Source of the DNA: Jannaschia sp. Os4
GTDB taxonomy: Bacteria; Pseudomonadota; Alphaproteobacteria; Rhodobacterales; Rhodobacteraceae
Assembly (NCBI RefSeq): GCF_016820245.1
Contig: NZ_JAFCAR010000004.1
Span: forward strand, 1 to 64,000
Direction of reading: 5' to 3'
DNA length: 64,000 nucleotides
Both the position numbers and the translations under genes were made by a program. Every line of letters begins with the position of its first letter. The first letter of the stretch is position 1. A model generated the notes under the pieces. It had not been told where the DNA came from. It did no database searches and saw only the letters and a list, made by a program, of their open reading frames with translations. Below are positions 53,433 through 62,206 of the stretch, piece by piece.

Positions 53433-54770
53433 ATGAGCGACGGACATATCGAGCGGATCAGCGCGGCCGACGCCTTCGTGCGGGCCAAGGGCAACGGGCA
53501 GCGGCGGTACCCGGCCCCGGACCGGGACGGCGACCGCCTCTATCCCCTCGCCTCGCCGGTCGCGTCGCCGACCTTCGCCATCGGCCCCGACGACACGATC
53601 TTCGCCATCGGCTCCTGCTTCGCGCGCAACGTGGAGAAGGCGCTGGCCTCGGCGGGCAAGCGCGTGCTTAGCCAAGAGTTCGACCTAGGCGAGATCGGCG
53701 AGAGCATCGGCGACGCCGCCAACTTCTACAACAAGTACTCCATCCACTCGGTCGTGAACGAGCTGCGTTGGGCGCTGGAGCGCGACACGTTCCCCGGCGC
53801 GGACGTCCTCTACCGCATGGGCGAGGACCGCTACATGGACGCGCAGCTGGGGATGGCGCGGCTCGACTTCGACGTCGATACGATCATGGCGTTCCGCCAC
53901 CGCTACCTCGACGCGATGGCTCAGGTCGCCGAGGCGGACGTGGTGATCGTGACGCTGGGCTACGTCGAGACGTGGTACGACACGAAGCTCGGTCTCTACC
54001 TCAACGTCTCGCCGCCGATGCAGGCCATCCGGGCCGAGCCCGAGCGGTTCGAGTTCCGCGTCCTCTCCTACGCCGACGTGATGGAGGGGCTGCGCGAGCT
54101 GCACGCGCTGCTGACGAAGCACCGCAGCAAGCCGCTGAAGATGCTCATCACGGTCTCGCCCGTCCCGCTGCTGGCCACGTTCCGCGACATGGACGTGCTG
54201 GTCGCCAACGCCTACTCCAAGTCGGTGCAGCGCGCCGCGCTCGACGAGTTCACGCTTGGCCTCGAGGGGGTCGACTACTTCCCCTCCTACGAGTTCGTCA
54301 CGCTGTCGAACCCGACCGTCGCGTGGGCGCGCAACGACTACCGTCACGTCTCGGGCGAGATCGTGCAGCGCATCATGTCCGAGGTGCTGACGAAGTACGT
54401 CGACGGCGACGCGGCGGAGGAGATGACGGCGGACGGGCTGCTCGCCTCCGTGCGGATGCTGCTGAAGCTGGAGGACTACGAGGAGGCGTTGGCCACCTGC
54501 GAGGCCAACCGCGATCTCGCCGACGCGAGCCCGGAGGTGCTCATCCTCGAGTCGACTGCGGCCCGCAAGCTGGAGCGGCTGGAGGACAGCTTCGAGATCC
54601 TGTCCAAGGTGACCGAGATCGCGCCCGCGCGCCCGGACGCCCTGGAGCGGATGATCATGCTGTGCCGCCCGCTCCGGCGCCGCGACGCCGCGCGCGACCT
54701 CCTCTCGGCCCACGCGAACCGCTTCCCCGACCGCGGCGAGTTCCGCGACAAGGTCACGTGGGCCGCGTGA
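53433..54770 (+). CDS. GSCFA-domain protein with C-terminal helical-repeat region
   Basis: This 445-residue protein has the GSCFA family signature FAIGSCFARNVEKAL at about residues 57-71. The SGNH-hydrolase-like core follows with VVIVTLGYVETWYD, MLITVSPVPLLATF and NDYRHVSGEIVQRI. GSCFA proteins are thought to be esterases or acyltransferases of the GDSL/SGNH type. The last 110 residues (VRMLLKLEDYEEALATCEANRDLADASPE onward) look like tetratricopeptide-type helices. No signal peptide, so it is probably cytosolic. Divergent from a GT61 gene, which hints at glycan synthesis. The substrate is unknown. Confidence 0.82.
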   Translation: MSDGHIERISAADAFVRAKGNGQRRYPAPDRDGDRLYPLASPVASPTFAIGPDDTIFAIGSCFARNVEKALASAGKRVLSQEFDLGEIGESIGDAANFYNKYSIHSVVNELRWALERDTFPGADVLYRMGEDRYMDAQLGMARLDFDVDTIMAFRHRYLDAMAQVAEADVVIVTLGYVETWYDTKLGLYLNVSPPMQAIRAEPERFEFRVLSYADVMEGLRELHALLTKHRSKPLKMLITVSPVPLLATFRDMDVLVANAYSKSVQRAALDEFTLGLEGVDYFPSYEFVTLSNPTVAWARNDYRHVSGEIVQRIMSEVLTKYVDGDAAEEMTADGLLASVRMLLKLEDYEEALATCEANRDLADASPEVLILESTAARKLERLEDSFEILSKVTEIAPARPDALERMIMLCRPLRRRDAARDLLSAHANRFPDRGEFRDKVTWAA

Positions 54771-54851
54771 CCCGCGCTTGTGCCGCTCGCCCTTGACCCG
54801 AAGGGGAGGGGGGCGACATGGGAAGGCGGACCCAACCACAGGAGCCGCCCC

Positions 54852-55451
54852 ATGGCCTTCGAACTGCCGGACCTGCCCTACGCCCACGACGCCCTCTCGG
54901 ATGCGGGCATGTCGCAGGAGACGCTCGAGTATCACCACGACATCCACCACAAGGCCTACGTCGACAACGGCAACAAGCTGATCGAGGGGACCGAGTGGGC
55001 GAACGCCTCTCTGGAGGACATCGTCAAGGGAACCTACGACAAGGGCGCGGTCGCCCAGTCGGGCATCTTCAACAACGCCTCGCAGCATTGGAACCACACC
55101 CAGTTCTGGGAGATGATGGGGCCGACCGGGCGCTCCATGCCCTCCGAGCTGGAACGCGCGCTGACCGACTCGTTCGGCTCCGTCGACGCGTTCAAGGACG
55201 AGTTCCAAGCCGCCGGCGCGGGCCAGTTCGGCTCGGGCTGGTGCTGGCTGGTGAAGGACGGCGACGGCTCGCTCAAGGTGACCAAGACCGAGAACGGCGT
55301 GAACCCGCTGTGCTTCGGCCAGACCGCGCTGCTCGGCTGCGACGTGTGGGAGCATTCCTACTACATCGACTTCCGCAACAAGCGGCCCGCCTACCTCAAG
55401 AACTTCCTCGAGAACCTCGTGGACTGGGAGAACGTCGCCTCGCGCATGTGA
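54852..55451 (+). CDS. sodB: Iron superoxide dismutase
   Basis: SodB converts superoxide to oxygen and hydrogen peroxide in the cytoplasm. The 199-residue protein has ETLEYHHDIHHKAYVD (first metal histidine region) and NASQHWNHTQFWEMM (second). FGSGWCWLV and DVWEHSYYIDFRNKRPAY supply the Asp and His ligands near residues 161-165. The residue pattern AGAGQFGSGW favours iron, or cambialistic use, over strict manganese. GGAGCCGCCCC precedes the ATG. A clear hairpin terminator follows at 55472-55500, so the gene is probably monocistronic. Confidence 0.96.
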   Translation: MAFELPDLPYAHDALSDAGMSQETLEYHHDIHHKAYVDNGNKLIEGTEWANASLEDIVKGTYDKGAVAQSGIFNNASQHWNHTQFWEMMGPTGRSMPSELERALTDSFGSVDAFKDEFQAAGAGQFGSGWCWLVKDGDGSLKVTKTENGVNPLCFGQTALLGCDVWEHSYYIDFRNKRPAYLKNFLENLVDWENVASRM

Positions 55452-55471
55452 GGAAGGCATCCTTGCGGCGG

Positions 55472-55500
55472 CGGGCCCCTGCGGGGGCCCGTTCGCGTTT
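55472..55500 (+). terminator. sodB terminator
   Basis: CGGGCCCC and GGGGCCCG form an eight-pair stem with a four-base TGCG loop, then TTCGCGTTT. It begins 20 bases after the sodB stop. Confidence 0.75.
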
Positions 55501-55558
55501 CAGGAACACCTCCGGGGGCCGGGCGTTGGGGGCACGACCTGCAACCACGGAGGCTTCC

Positions 55559-55900
55559 ATGCCCGAGCGCATCCGATCCAACGACGGCACGCGAGAGACC
55601 GAGGAGTTTCTCAAGGACATGCCCGACACCCCCAGCCACCAAGGCCGCAACGGCGGCGACCTCGCCCGCGAGCTGGGCACCCGCGACGCGATGCTCCGCG
55701 CCAACACCCAAGGCGCCCGCGGGGTCACCCGCCTCGGCAAGTCGCAGGAGAACAAGGGCGGCAACCGCAACGGCAACGGGCCGGGCGAGGTGGTCGCGCC
55801 CTCCGGCGAGGTCGAAGGGCCGGGGCAGGGCCCCTCGGGCAGCGACCAGCCGCTCGACCACGCCGCGCGCAGCGAGACGATGCGGAGCGACAACTCATGA
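55559..55900 (+). CDS. Small hydrophilic protein of unknown function
   Basis: This 113-residue protein is very rich in Gly, Asn, Arg, Asp and Ser, with no hydrophobic segment and no cysteine. It is probably largely disordered. The N-terminal part reads MPERIRSNDGTRETEEFLKDMPDTPSHQGRNGGDLAR, and a Gly/Asn-rich stretch NKGGNRNGNGPGE lies in the middle. I recognise no family. GGAGGC nine bases before the ATG is a good ribosome-binding site. Its stop overlaps the start of the host-attachment-family gene (ATGA), so the two are co-translated. Confidence 0.7.
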   Translation: MPERIRSNDGTRETEEFLKDMPDTPSHQGRNGGDLARELGTRDAMLRANTQGARGVTRLGKSQENKGGNRNGNGPGEVVAPSGEVEGPGQGPSGSDQPLDHAARSETMRSDNS

Positions 55901-56364
55901 CCAAGCTGACCAACGGCACCCTCGTCGTCGTCACCGACAGCGAGAAGTCCCTCTTTCTCGTGAACCGCACGGACGACGAGAACCCCTATCTCGAGGTCGT
56001 GGACAAGGACTACGAGGACAACCCGCCCGACCGCGAGCAGACCGCCAACCGGCGCGGGCGCCAGTCCGAGAGCACCGGTCCCCGGACCTACGCCTACGAC
56101 GAGACGGACTTCCACGAGCTGCAGAAGGACCGCTTCGCCGCCGACCTTGCCGAGAAGCTCTACCGGATGGCCCACAAGGGCATCTACGACCGCCTCGTCC
56201 TCGTGGCCTCGCCGCAGGTGCTCGGCGTCGTGCGCGAGCAGATGCACAAGGAGGTCGCGGACAAGGTCGTCGCGGAGATCGACAAGACGCTGACGAACCA
56301 CCCGCTCGCCGAACTGGAGCGGGTGCTGATCGACACGCTCGACGAGATGGACCACGCCGCCTGA
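55897..56364 (+). CDS. Host-attachment protein family
   Basis: This 155-residue protein is named for a family first described as needed for attachment of Agrobacterium to plant cells. It begins LTNGTLVVVTDSEKSLFLVNRTDDENPYLEVV. It has FHELQKDRFAADLAEKLYRMAHKGIYDRLVLVASPQVLGVVREQM in the second half, a pattern resembling archaeal release-factor/eRF1 domain 2 folds. No signal peptide or helix is present, so it acts in the cytoplasm. The biochemical role is unknown, and the name should not be read as proof of host association. Coupled to the preceding 113-aa gene. Confidence 0.82.
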   Translation: MTKLTNGTLVVVTDSEKSLFLVNRTDDENPYLEVVDKDYEDNPPDREQTANRRGRQSESTGPRTYAYDETDFHELQKDRFAADLAEKLYRMAHKGIYDRLVLVASPQVLGVVREQMHKEVADKVVAEIDKTLTNHPLAELERVLIDTLDEMDHAA

Positions 56365-56485
56365 ACCGGGCCGAATAGACGATCCCGGCCCCCGTCGCCC
56401 CCGTGGCGGCGGGAGCCATGCGTTTTGACGCCTCTCCCGGGCGCTGCTACCCCGCTGGAACGGATTCCACCGGGGGACGATCCAC

Positions 56486-57757
56486 ATGACCGGAGCCACG
56501 GGCCAGTCTAGGGCCTACGCCCTCGTGGGCCTCGCCGTCGCGTTGGCCCTCGCGTTTGCCGTGTTCCTCTGGACGCGGGACGACGACCCGGCGCCCCGTC
56601 GTGACGCCGTGGCGTCGGCGCCCGCTCCTGACATCCCGGCCCCCGCCGTCGCCCCCGCGGCCGCTCCCCCCGCGGTCATCGCCGACGACGTTACTCCCGC
56701 GACGACCGTGGAAGCCGTGGAGGCGGTCGAGACGATGGACCCGGCGCCCACGCCGCCGCCGCCGGACCCCGCCGCCCCGGCCGTCGACGTCGTGCGGATC
56801 GAGCCGGGCGGGGGCGCGCTCGTGGCCGGGCGCGCCCCCGCCGGCAGCGAGATCGTGCTGCGGGTCGACGGGGCGGAGGTGGGCAGCGCGACCGTGGATG
56901 CGCGGGGCGACTTCGTGGCCTTCACCGAACTCGCCCCGACCGAGGCGCCCCGCGTCCTGACCGTCGAGACGCTGGATGCCGCCGCGCCCGCCGTATCGGA
57001 TGCGATCATCGTCGCGCCGACCGCGGCCGCCGTGGCCGCGGGCGCCGAAGCCCACGAGGCGCTCGATCCGTCGACGGAGTCCGCGCCGACCCTCGCGCTC
57101 GCGCCGCCGCAGGCTCCGGTCGCGCCCGACGACGGACCGGACGCCGCGACGCTCCCCGGCACGCCTGCCGCGACCACCGCCCCCACCACGCCACGCCTCT
57201 TCCGGATCGACGCCGAAGGCGTCAGCGCGTTCCCCGGCGACGTGGCCCGTGACCCGGCGGGACGTCCGGCGCCCGCGCTCGGCCTCGACGCGATCTCCTA
57301 CGACGCGGCCGGCGACGTCGTGCTCGCGGGGCGGGGCGGCACCCGCACCGACCTGCGCATCTATCTCGACAACCGCCCGGTCCAGTCCACCCGGATCGGC
57401 GAGGGCGGGGCGTGGCGCTCCCCCCTCCCGGACGTCGACGAGGGCGTCTACACGCTGCGGATCGACGCGCTGGACGAGACGGGGGCGGTCACCTCGCGGA
57501 TCGAGACTCCCTTCCAGCGCGTCGCCCCGCCGGCTTCCGGCGCGGCGGACGGGGGCACCACCGTGGTGACGGTGCAGCCGGGCTCGACGCTCTGGGGCAT
57601 CTCCGAGCGCTACTTCGGCGACGGCGCGGGGCGCCGCTTCGTCCAGATCTTCGAGGCGAACCGCGATCTCATCCGCGACCCGGACCTGATCTATCCGGGA
57701 CAGGTCTTCACGCTGCCCGGACCCGCCGCGGACCCGTCCGACGTGCGGGACGGCTGA
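56486..57757 (+). CDS. Membrane-anchored LysM-domain protein
   Basis: This 423-residue protein has one N-terminal helix (about residues 10-29) after a short cytoplasmic start. A long Pro/Ala/Val-rich periplasmic region follows, containing beta-rich repeats (VVRIEPGGGALVAGRAPAGSEIVLRVDGAEVGSATVDARGDF). A C-terminal LysM domain, at about residues 359-412, has VTVQPGSTLWGISERYFGDG and IYPGQVFTLPG. LysM binds peptidoglycan GlcNAc. Similar proteins are widespread in Rhodobacteraceae; function is unproven. Its stop is eight bases before the ABC exporter gene, so they may share a message. Confidence 0.87.
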   Translation: MTGATGQSRAYALVGLAVALALAFAVFLWTRDDDPAPRRDAVASAPAPDIPAPAVAPAAAPPAVIADDVTPATTVEAVEAVETMDPAPTPPPPDPAAPAVDVVRIEPGGGALVAGRAPAGSEIVLRVDGAEVGSATVDARGDFVAFTELAPTEAPRVLTVETLDAAAPAVSDAIIVAPTAAAVAAGAEAHEALDPSTESAPTLALAPPQAPVAPDDGPDAATLPGTPAATTAPTTPRLFRIDAEGVSAFPGDVARDPAGRPAPALGLDAISYDAAGDVVLAGRGGTRTDLRIYLDNRPVQSTRIGEGGAWRSPLPDVDEGVYTLRIDALDETGAVTSRIETPFQRVAPPASGAADGGTTVVTVQPGSTLWGISERYFGDGAGRRFVQIFEANRDLIRDPDLIYPGQVFTLPGPAADPSDVRDG

Positions 57758-57764
57758 CCGCCGC

Positions 57765-59582
57765 ATGGCCCCGCTCCCGCCCAGCGACGCGCCCGAGGTG
57801 CCCTCGGACCCGCTCTCCATCCTCCGCCGCGTGGCGCCCTACCTCTGGCCGGACGGGCAGGGCTGGGTGAAGCGGCGCGTCGTCGCCGCGCTCTCCGTGC
57901 TCGTGCTGGCCAAGCTCGTCGCGGTCTCGACGCCCTTCCTCTACAAGGCGGCGGTTGACACGCTCGCCCCCGACACCGTCGCGCCCGCGTGGACGCTGGG
58001 CGTCGGCGCCATCGGGCTCACGGTGGCCTACGGCCTCGCGCGGGCGATGGGGACGGGCTTCCAGCAACTGCGCGACGTGCTCTTCGCCCCCGTCGGCCAG
58101 CGCGCGCTCCGGCGCCTCGCCTCCGAGACCTTCACGCACATGCACCGGCTCTCGATGCGCTACCACATGTCGCGGCGGACCGGCGGGCTGAGCCGAATCA
58201 TCGAGCGCGGGGTGAAGGGCGTCGAGTTCCTGCTCCGCTTCCTGCTCTTCTCGATCGGGCCGCTGGTGCTGGAGCTGCTGCTGATCGGCGCGATCCTCGC
58301 CGCCGTCTTCGATTGGCGCTACCTCGCCGTCGTCGCCGTGACGATCGCGCTCTACGTCACGTTCACCTTCAAGGTCACGGAGTGGCGGGTCCGCATCCGG
58401 CGCGAGATGAACGCGCGGGACACGGACGCGAACCAGAAGGCGATCGACAGCCTCCTGAACTTCGAGACGGTCAAGTACTTCGGGGCCGAGGCCCGCGAGG
58501 CGGCGCGCTACGACGAGTCGATGGAGGGCTACGAGAAGGCGGCGCTCAAGACGTCCTACACGCTCGCCTTCCTCAACCTCGGGCAGACACTCCTGATCAC
58601 CGGCGGCTTGGTCGCGGTGATGGCGATGGCCGCCGCCGGGGTCGCGTCGGGCGAGCTGACCGTCGGCGATTTCGTCATGGTCAACGCTTACATGATCCAG
58701 ATCACCATGCCGCTGAACTTCCTCGGCACGGTGTATCGCGAGATCAGGCAGGCGCTCGTCGACATGGGCGAGATGTTCGGCCTCCTCGAGCAGCCGCTGG
58801 AGGTGACCGACGCGCCCGGCGCGCCGCCGCTCGTCGTCGATGGAGGGCGCGTCGCGTTCGACGACGTCTGGTTCGGCTACGACCCCCAACGGCCCATCCT
58901 GCGCGGCGTGACCTTCGCGGTCGAGCCCGGCCAGACGGTCGCCGTGGTCGGGCCGTCCGGGGCGGGGAAGTCGACCCTAGGGCGGCTGCTCTTCCGGTTC
59001 TACGACGTGGACCGGGGGGCGGTCCGGATCGACGGGCAGGACGTGCGCGCCGTGGCCCGCGACAGCCTACACGCGCAGATCGGCGTGGTGCCCCAGGACA
59101 CGGTGCTCTTCAACGACAGCCTCGGCTACAACATCGCCTACGGGCGCCCCGAGGCGGGGGCGGACGAGGTCGCCGCCGCCGCCCGCTCCGCCTCCATCGC
59201 CTCCTTCGTCGACGACCTGCCCGACGGCTACGACACCCCCGTGGGAGAGCGCGGGCTCAAGCTGTCGGGGGGCGAGAAGCAGCGGGTCGGGATCGCGCGC
59301 ACGCTGCTCAAGGACCCGCCCATCCTCCTGCTCGACGAGGCCACGAGCGCGCTCGACAGCCGGACCGAGCAGGACATCCAGACGGAGCTACGCGCCCTCT
59401 CGCGCGGGCGCAGCGTGCTCGTGATCGCGCACCGCCTCTCGACGGTGGTCGACGCCGACCGGATCGTGGTCCTCGAGGGCGGCATCGTCGCCGAGACCGG
59501 GACCCACGCGGAGCTCCTCGCCCGCGGGGGGGCCTACGCGGACATGTGGCGCCGTCAGGAGGCCGCGGGCGAGGCGGCCTGA
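57765..59582 (+). CDS. Atm1/HMT1-type ABC exporter (fused membrane and ATPase domains)
   Basis: This 605-residue half-transporter dimerises to export substrates. Six helices (about residues 45-330) include [35 protein letters not shown], the pattern of the mitochondrial Atm1 and bacterial heavy-metal homologues. Seen in the ATPase half are Walker [10 protein letters not shown] near residue 397, signature [12 protein letters not shown] near residue 499, Walker [13 protein letters not shown] near residue 520, and the H-loop IAHRLST. Alphaproteobacterial relatives export glutathione-linked metals or persulphides. Its 3' end overlaps the convergent unknown gene by 28 bases. Confidence 0.9.
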   Translation: MAPLPPSDAPEVPSDPLSILRRVAPYLWPDGQGWVKRRVVAALSVLVLAKLVAVSTPFLYKAAVDTLAPDTVAPAWTLGVGAIGLTVAYGLARAMGTGFQQLRDVLFAPVGQRALRRLASETFTHMHRLSMRYHMSRRTGGLSRIIERGVKGVEFLLRFLLFSIGPLVLELLLIGAILAAVFDWRYLAVVAVTIALYVTFTFKVTEWRVRIRREMNARDTDANQKAIDSLLNFETVKYFGAEAREAARYDESMEGYEKAALKTSYTLAFLNLGQTLLITGGLVAVMAMAAAGVASGELTVGDFVMVNAYMIQITMPLNFLGTVYREIRQALVDMGEMFGLLEQPLEVTDAPGAPPLVVDGGRVAFDDVWFGYDPQRPILRGVTFAVEPGQTVAVVGPSGAGKSTLGRLLFRFYDVDRGAVRIDGQDVRAVARDSLHAQIGVVPQDTVLFNDSLGYNIAYGRPEAGADEVAAAARSASIASFVDDLPDGYDTPVGERGLKLSGGEKQRVGIARTLLKDPPILLLDEATSALDSRTEQDIQTELRALSRGRSVLVIAHRLSTVVDADRIVVLEGGIVAETGTHAELLARGGAYADMWRRQEAAGEAA

Positions 59583-59923
59583 CGGACAGGCGCAGCCGCC
59601 CCCGTCGGCGCCGCGTCGCCCGCGATCGTCCTGCGCAGCCGGTCCTGCCGCACCCGCTCCGAGGCGGGGCCGGGACCGATGCAGCCGGGGTGCCGCGGGT
59701 CCGTCCCGCCGCCGAGCGCCTCGAAGAAGGCGAGCAGGTCGCCGAGGCCCTGTCGGACCACGTCGACGGATTGCAGCGCGCGGATCAGGTCGTCGTCCAC
59801 GCGCTCCAACGTCGCCTCGCCCAGTGCGTCGTCGAGCGCGGCCATGCGATCCGACAGGATCGCCGTCTCGCGCGCCAACGTCGTGCCGAGACGGGGCAGG
59901 ACGCAGGGGCGACGATCCGTCAT
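59555..59923 (-). CDS. Unknown protein at the end of the che operon
   Basis: This 122-residue protein begins MTDRRPCVLPRLGTTLARETAILSDRMAALDDALGE. It then has a helical middle, VDDDLIRALQSVDVVRQGLGDLLAFFEALGG, and a Pro/Ala/Arg-rich tail. There is no membrane segment. I do not recognise the family with certainty. The helical middle and its place after cheW suggest a chemotaxis accessory protein (in concept like CheZ or a coupling factor), but that is inference. The ATG overlaps the cheW stop by four bases. The last 28 bases overlap the ABC exporter gene. Confidence 0.7.
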   Translation of the reverse strand: MTDRRPCVLPRLGTTLARETAILSDRMAALDDALGEATLERVDDDLIRALQSVDVVRQGLGDLLAFFEALGGGTDPRHPGCIGPGPASERVRQDRLRRTIAGDAAPTGAAAPVRQAASPAAS

Positions 59924-60354
59924 GCCGCCACGACCGCCTCGCCCCGCGCGAGCGCCTCGAGCGCGCCCGCGTCGATCACGAGGGCGTCGGCGTCCGCCGC
60001 CTCGGCGGAACCCACGAGGTCGATGCGCCCCGTCGCGAGCACGCAGGGCAGCGGATGGCGCGCCACGATCAGGTGGGGATGCCCGCCCGGCGTCCCCGAG
60101 GCGGCGAGCGGGTCGCCCACGCCGTCGATCCGGCAGACGAGGCGGATGCGATCCCGGACCCAGACGAAGCCGAGGACCGACGGGCCCGCACCCGGCAGCG
60201 GGGTTAGGGGCGGCAGCGGAACCACCTCGTCGACGAGATCGACGGCGACGTAGCGCGTCTGCGTGCCGGGCAGGCGCAGATGGGTCGAGGGCGGCGGCAC
60301 GGGCGGGGCGGGGGCGAAGCGCGGACGGCTCGTCTCGGGCGCGGGCTCGGTCAT
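59920..60354 (-). CDS. cheW: CheW-domain protein
   Basis: This 144-residue protein has a CheW-like beta-barrel after a 25-residue Pro-rich leader. YVAVDLVDEVVPLPPLTPLPGAGPSVLGFVWVRDRIRLVCRI covers the first half, with the typical 'VVPLPPLTPLPGAGPSVLG' version of the LPxxPxxVxG pattern. It should bridge CheA and receptors. The sequence is divergent from classic CheW, and the second half is less recognisable. ATGA overlaps link it to cheA and to the next unknown gene. The Arg-rich frame upstream is not part of it. Confidence 0.75.
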   Translation of the reverse strand: MTEPAPETSRPRFAPAPPVPPPSTHLRLPGTQTRYVAVDLVDEVVPLPPLTPLPGAGPSVLGFVWVRDRIRLVCRIDGVGDPLAASGTPGGHPHLIVARHPLPCVLATGRIDLVGSAEAADADALVIDAGALEALARGEAVVAA

Positions 60355-61775
60355 GCGGCTTGGCCCGCGGAGAGGCCGCGCGGATCGACGACGACGCCGA
60401 CGCGCCCGTCGTCGCCCACGATCCCCCCCGCGATCCAACCCGGTCGCGGCGTCGCGTCCGGGAGGGGACGGACCGCCGACGTGCCCGAGGCGACCACGCG
60501 GTCCACGCCCACGAAGGGCGCGTCGGGCCCGACAAGCTCGACAATCTCATCCCCCGCGGGCGCGTCGGGACGAAGCATCCGGCCGAGTTCGATCACGGGG
60601 CGGCCCGGCTCCGCCGCGGCGGGGTGGGTGCCCCGTACGGCGGCGAGCGGGATCACGACGACCATCCCCCCCGCTTCGCAGACGAGCCCGTCGATGACGG
60701 AGATCGTCGTCGGCAGCGTCAGCCGGAAGCGGCACCCGACGCCCGGGCTCGACTCGAGTTGAGCCGAGGCCCCGGCGATGGCGCCGATCTCGCGCATGAC
60801 CGCGTCCAGCCCCACGCCGCGCCCGGACGTCCCCGATGCGTGGTCGCGGGTCGAGAGGCCGGGCCGCGCGGCGAGGGACAGGATGTCCCCGCCGGCGGGG
60901 GCCGCGGGGGCCTCCGGGCCGGCGCGTGCGCGCAGCGTCGCCACGTCGATGCCCCGCCCGTCATCCGACACCTCGATGACGACCGTATCGCCGGACTGGA
61001 CCGCGCCGAGGACGATTCGGCCCTCGGACGGCTTACCGACGGCGGCGCGGTCCACCTCGATCCCGTGGTCGACGGCGTTCCGGACGAGGTGGGTGAGCGG
61101 ACCGGCGAGACGTTCCACGATGCCGGCGTCGATCTCGACGTCGTCGCCCTCGACGTCGACACGCACGGTCTTTCCGAGTGCGCGCGCGGTGTCGCGCCCC
61201 AGCGCTGCCATACGCGCCAGCAGCGGCGCGACGGGCTGGGCGCGGAGGTCGATGACCGCGTCGCGCAGGCCCTGCACGGAGATATGCAGCCGTTCGGCAG
61301 CCGGCGCGAGGGCGTCGTCCGAGCGGACGGGGGGCAGCGCGCGGCGGAGCGCGGCCTCGTGCAGCGCGAGGTCCGCCGAAAGGGAGGCGAGCCGGTCCGC
61401 GCGGTCCGGTCGCACCCGGAAGGCAGGCGTGGAGGCGGGCCGGTCCGCCTCAGCGTCGGGAGCGAGCGCCCGGCGCAGGTCGTCGCCCCCCGACGCGAGC
61501 AGCTCGTGCAAGCCATCGGTCGATGCCTCCCCGCCGCGCACCGCGGCGAGCCGTTCCTCCAAGGCATGGGCATGGGACGCGACCTCGTCGAGGCCGACGA
61601 GGCCGGCGCCCCCCTTGATCGTGTGTATCGCGCGGAAGGCGGCGTCGATGGCCTCGCCCGGCGCCCGGCCGTCGCGCAGGGCCACGCGCGCGGCGTCCAC
61701 CTCGGCGAGCAGGTCGACGGCCTCCTCGACGAAGTCGTCGCTCAGGGCGTCCATCGCCGGATCGGAGACGGTCAT
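60351..61775 (-). CDS. cheA: Short CheA histidine kinase
   Basis: This 474-residue chemotaxis kinase has an HPt domain with His51 in RAIHTIKGGAGLVG. A short linker replaces P2, so the usual CheY-docking domain is missing. A dimerisation/ATPase part follows with LTHLVRNAVDHGIE (about residues 227-240), DDGRGID and SGRGVGLDAV. A CheW-like P5 has PTTISVIDGLVCEAGG. ATG 61775 is fixed by overlap with the cheY stop. Classic CheA proteins are 600-700 residues. Without cheR/cheB here, output may be non-flagellar or served by genes elsewhere. Confidence 0.9.
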   Translation of the reverse strand: MTVSDPAMDALSDDFVEEAVDLLAEVDAARVALRDGRAPGEAIDAAFRAIHTIKGGAGLVGLDEVASHAHALEERLAAVRGGEASTDGLHELLASGGDDLRRALAPDAEADRPASTPAFRVRPDRADRLASLSADLALHEAALRRALPPVRSDDALAPAAERLHISVQGLRDAVIDLRAQPVAPLLARMAALGRDTARALGKTVRVDVEGDDVEIDAGIVERLAGPLTHLVRNAVDHGIEVDRAAVGKPSEGRIVLGAVQSGDTVVIEVSDDGRGIDVATLRARAGPEAPAAPAGGDILSLAARPGLSTRDHASGTSGRGVGLDAVMREIGAIAGASAQLESSPGVGCRFRLTLPTTISVIDGLVCEAGGMVVVIPLAAVRGTHPAAAEPGRPVIELGRMLRPDAPAGDEIVELVGPDAPFVGVDRVVASGTSAVRPLPDATPRPGWIAGGIVGDDGRVGVVVDPRGLSAGQAA

Positions 61776-62155
61776 CGGCCCGCCACCGCACGCAGCGCCC
61801 CGACGAGGCGCGGCGGATCGAAGGGCTTCACGATCCAGCCCTTCGCTCCGGCCGCGCGGGCACGGCGCTTCAGGTCCGGGGCGTCCTCCGTCGTCAGGAC
61901 GAGGATGGGCACGTCCGCGTGGCGATCTCCCCCGCGCACGCGCTCGATGAAGCCGAACCCGTCGAGGCGGGGCATGTTGATGTCGGTGATCACGACGTCG
62001 GGCGGCGCGTCCATCGCGCCCAGCCGGTCGAGGCCGTCGATCCCGTCCTCGGCCACGGTCGCGTGGATCCCCGCCCGTTCGAGGGTCAGCTCGATCATGC
62101 GCCGCACCGTGCGGCTGTCGTCGACGGCCAGCACGCGGATCGGGTCGTTGGTCAT
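61772..62155 (-). CDS. cheY: CheY-like response regulator
   Basis: This 127-residue single receiver domain has VLAVDDSRTVRRM at residues 8-20. The phospho-acceptor is Asp58 in VVITDINMPRLDG, with LVLTTEDAP and GWIVKPFDP following, all in the CheY pattern. It has no output domain and would act by binding a target. First of four minus-strand genes (cheY-cheA-cheW-X), each overlapping the next by four bases. Its own upstream gap is only 51 bases, containing GCTAGAGG; the promoter is probably there. Confidence 0.92.
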   Translation of the reverse strand: MTNDPIRVLAVDDSRTVRRMIELTLERAGIHATVAEDGIDGLDRLGAMDAPPDVVITDINMPRLDGFGFIERVRGGDRHADVPILVLTTEDAPDLKRRARAAGAKGWIVKPFDPPRLVGALRAVAGR

Positions 62156-62206
62156 GCCGTCCCTCCTGCTCCCGGTCAGGGCTAGAGGGGGGACGTGAAG
62201 ATTCGG

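Noticed and set aside
56425-56453. TTGACG followed by TACCCC as a promoter before the LysM gene
   Set aside because: The -10 match is poor and spacing is a forced choice; left out for lack of support.
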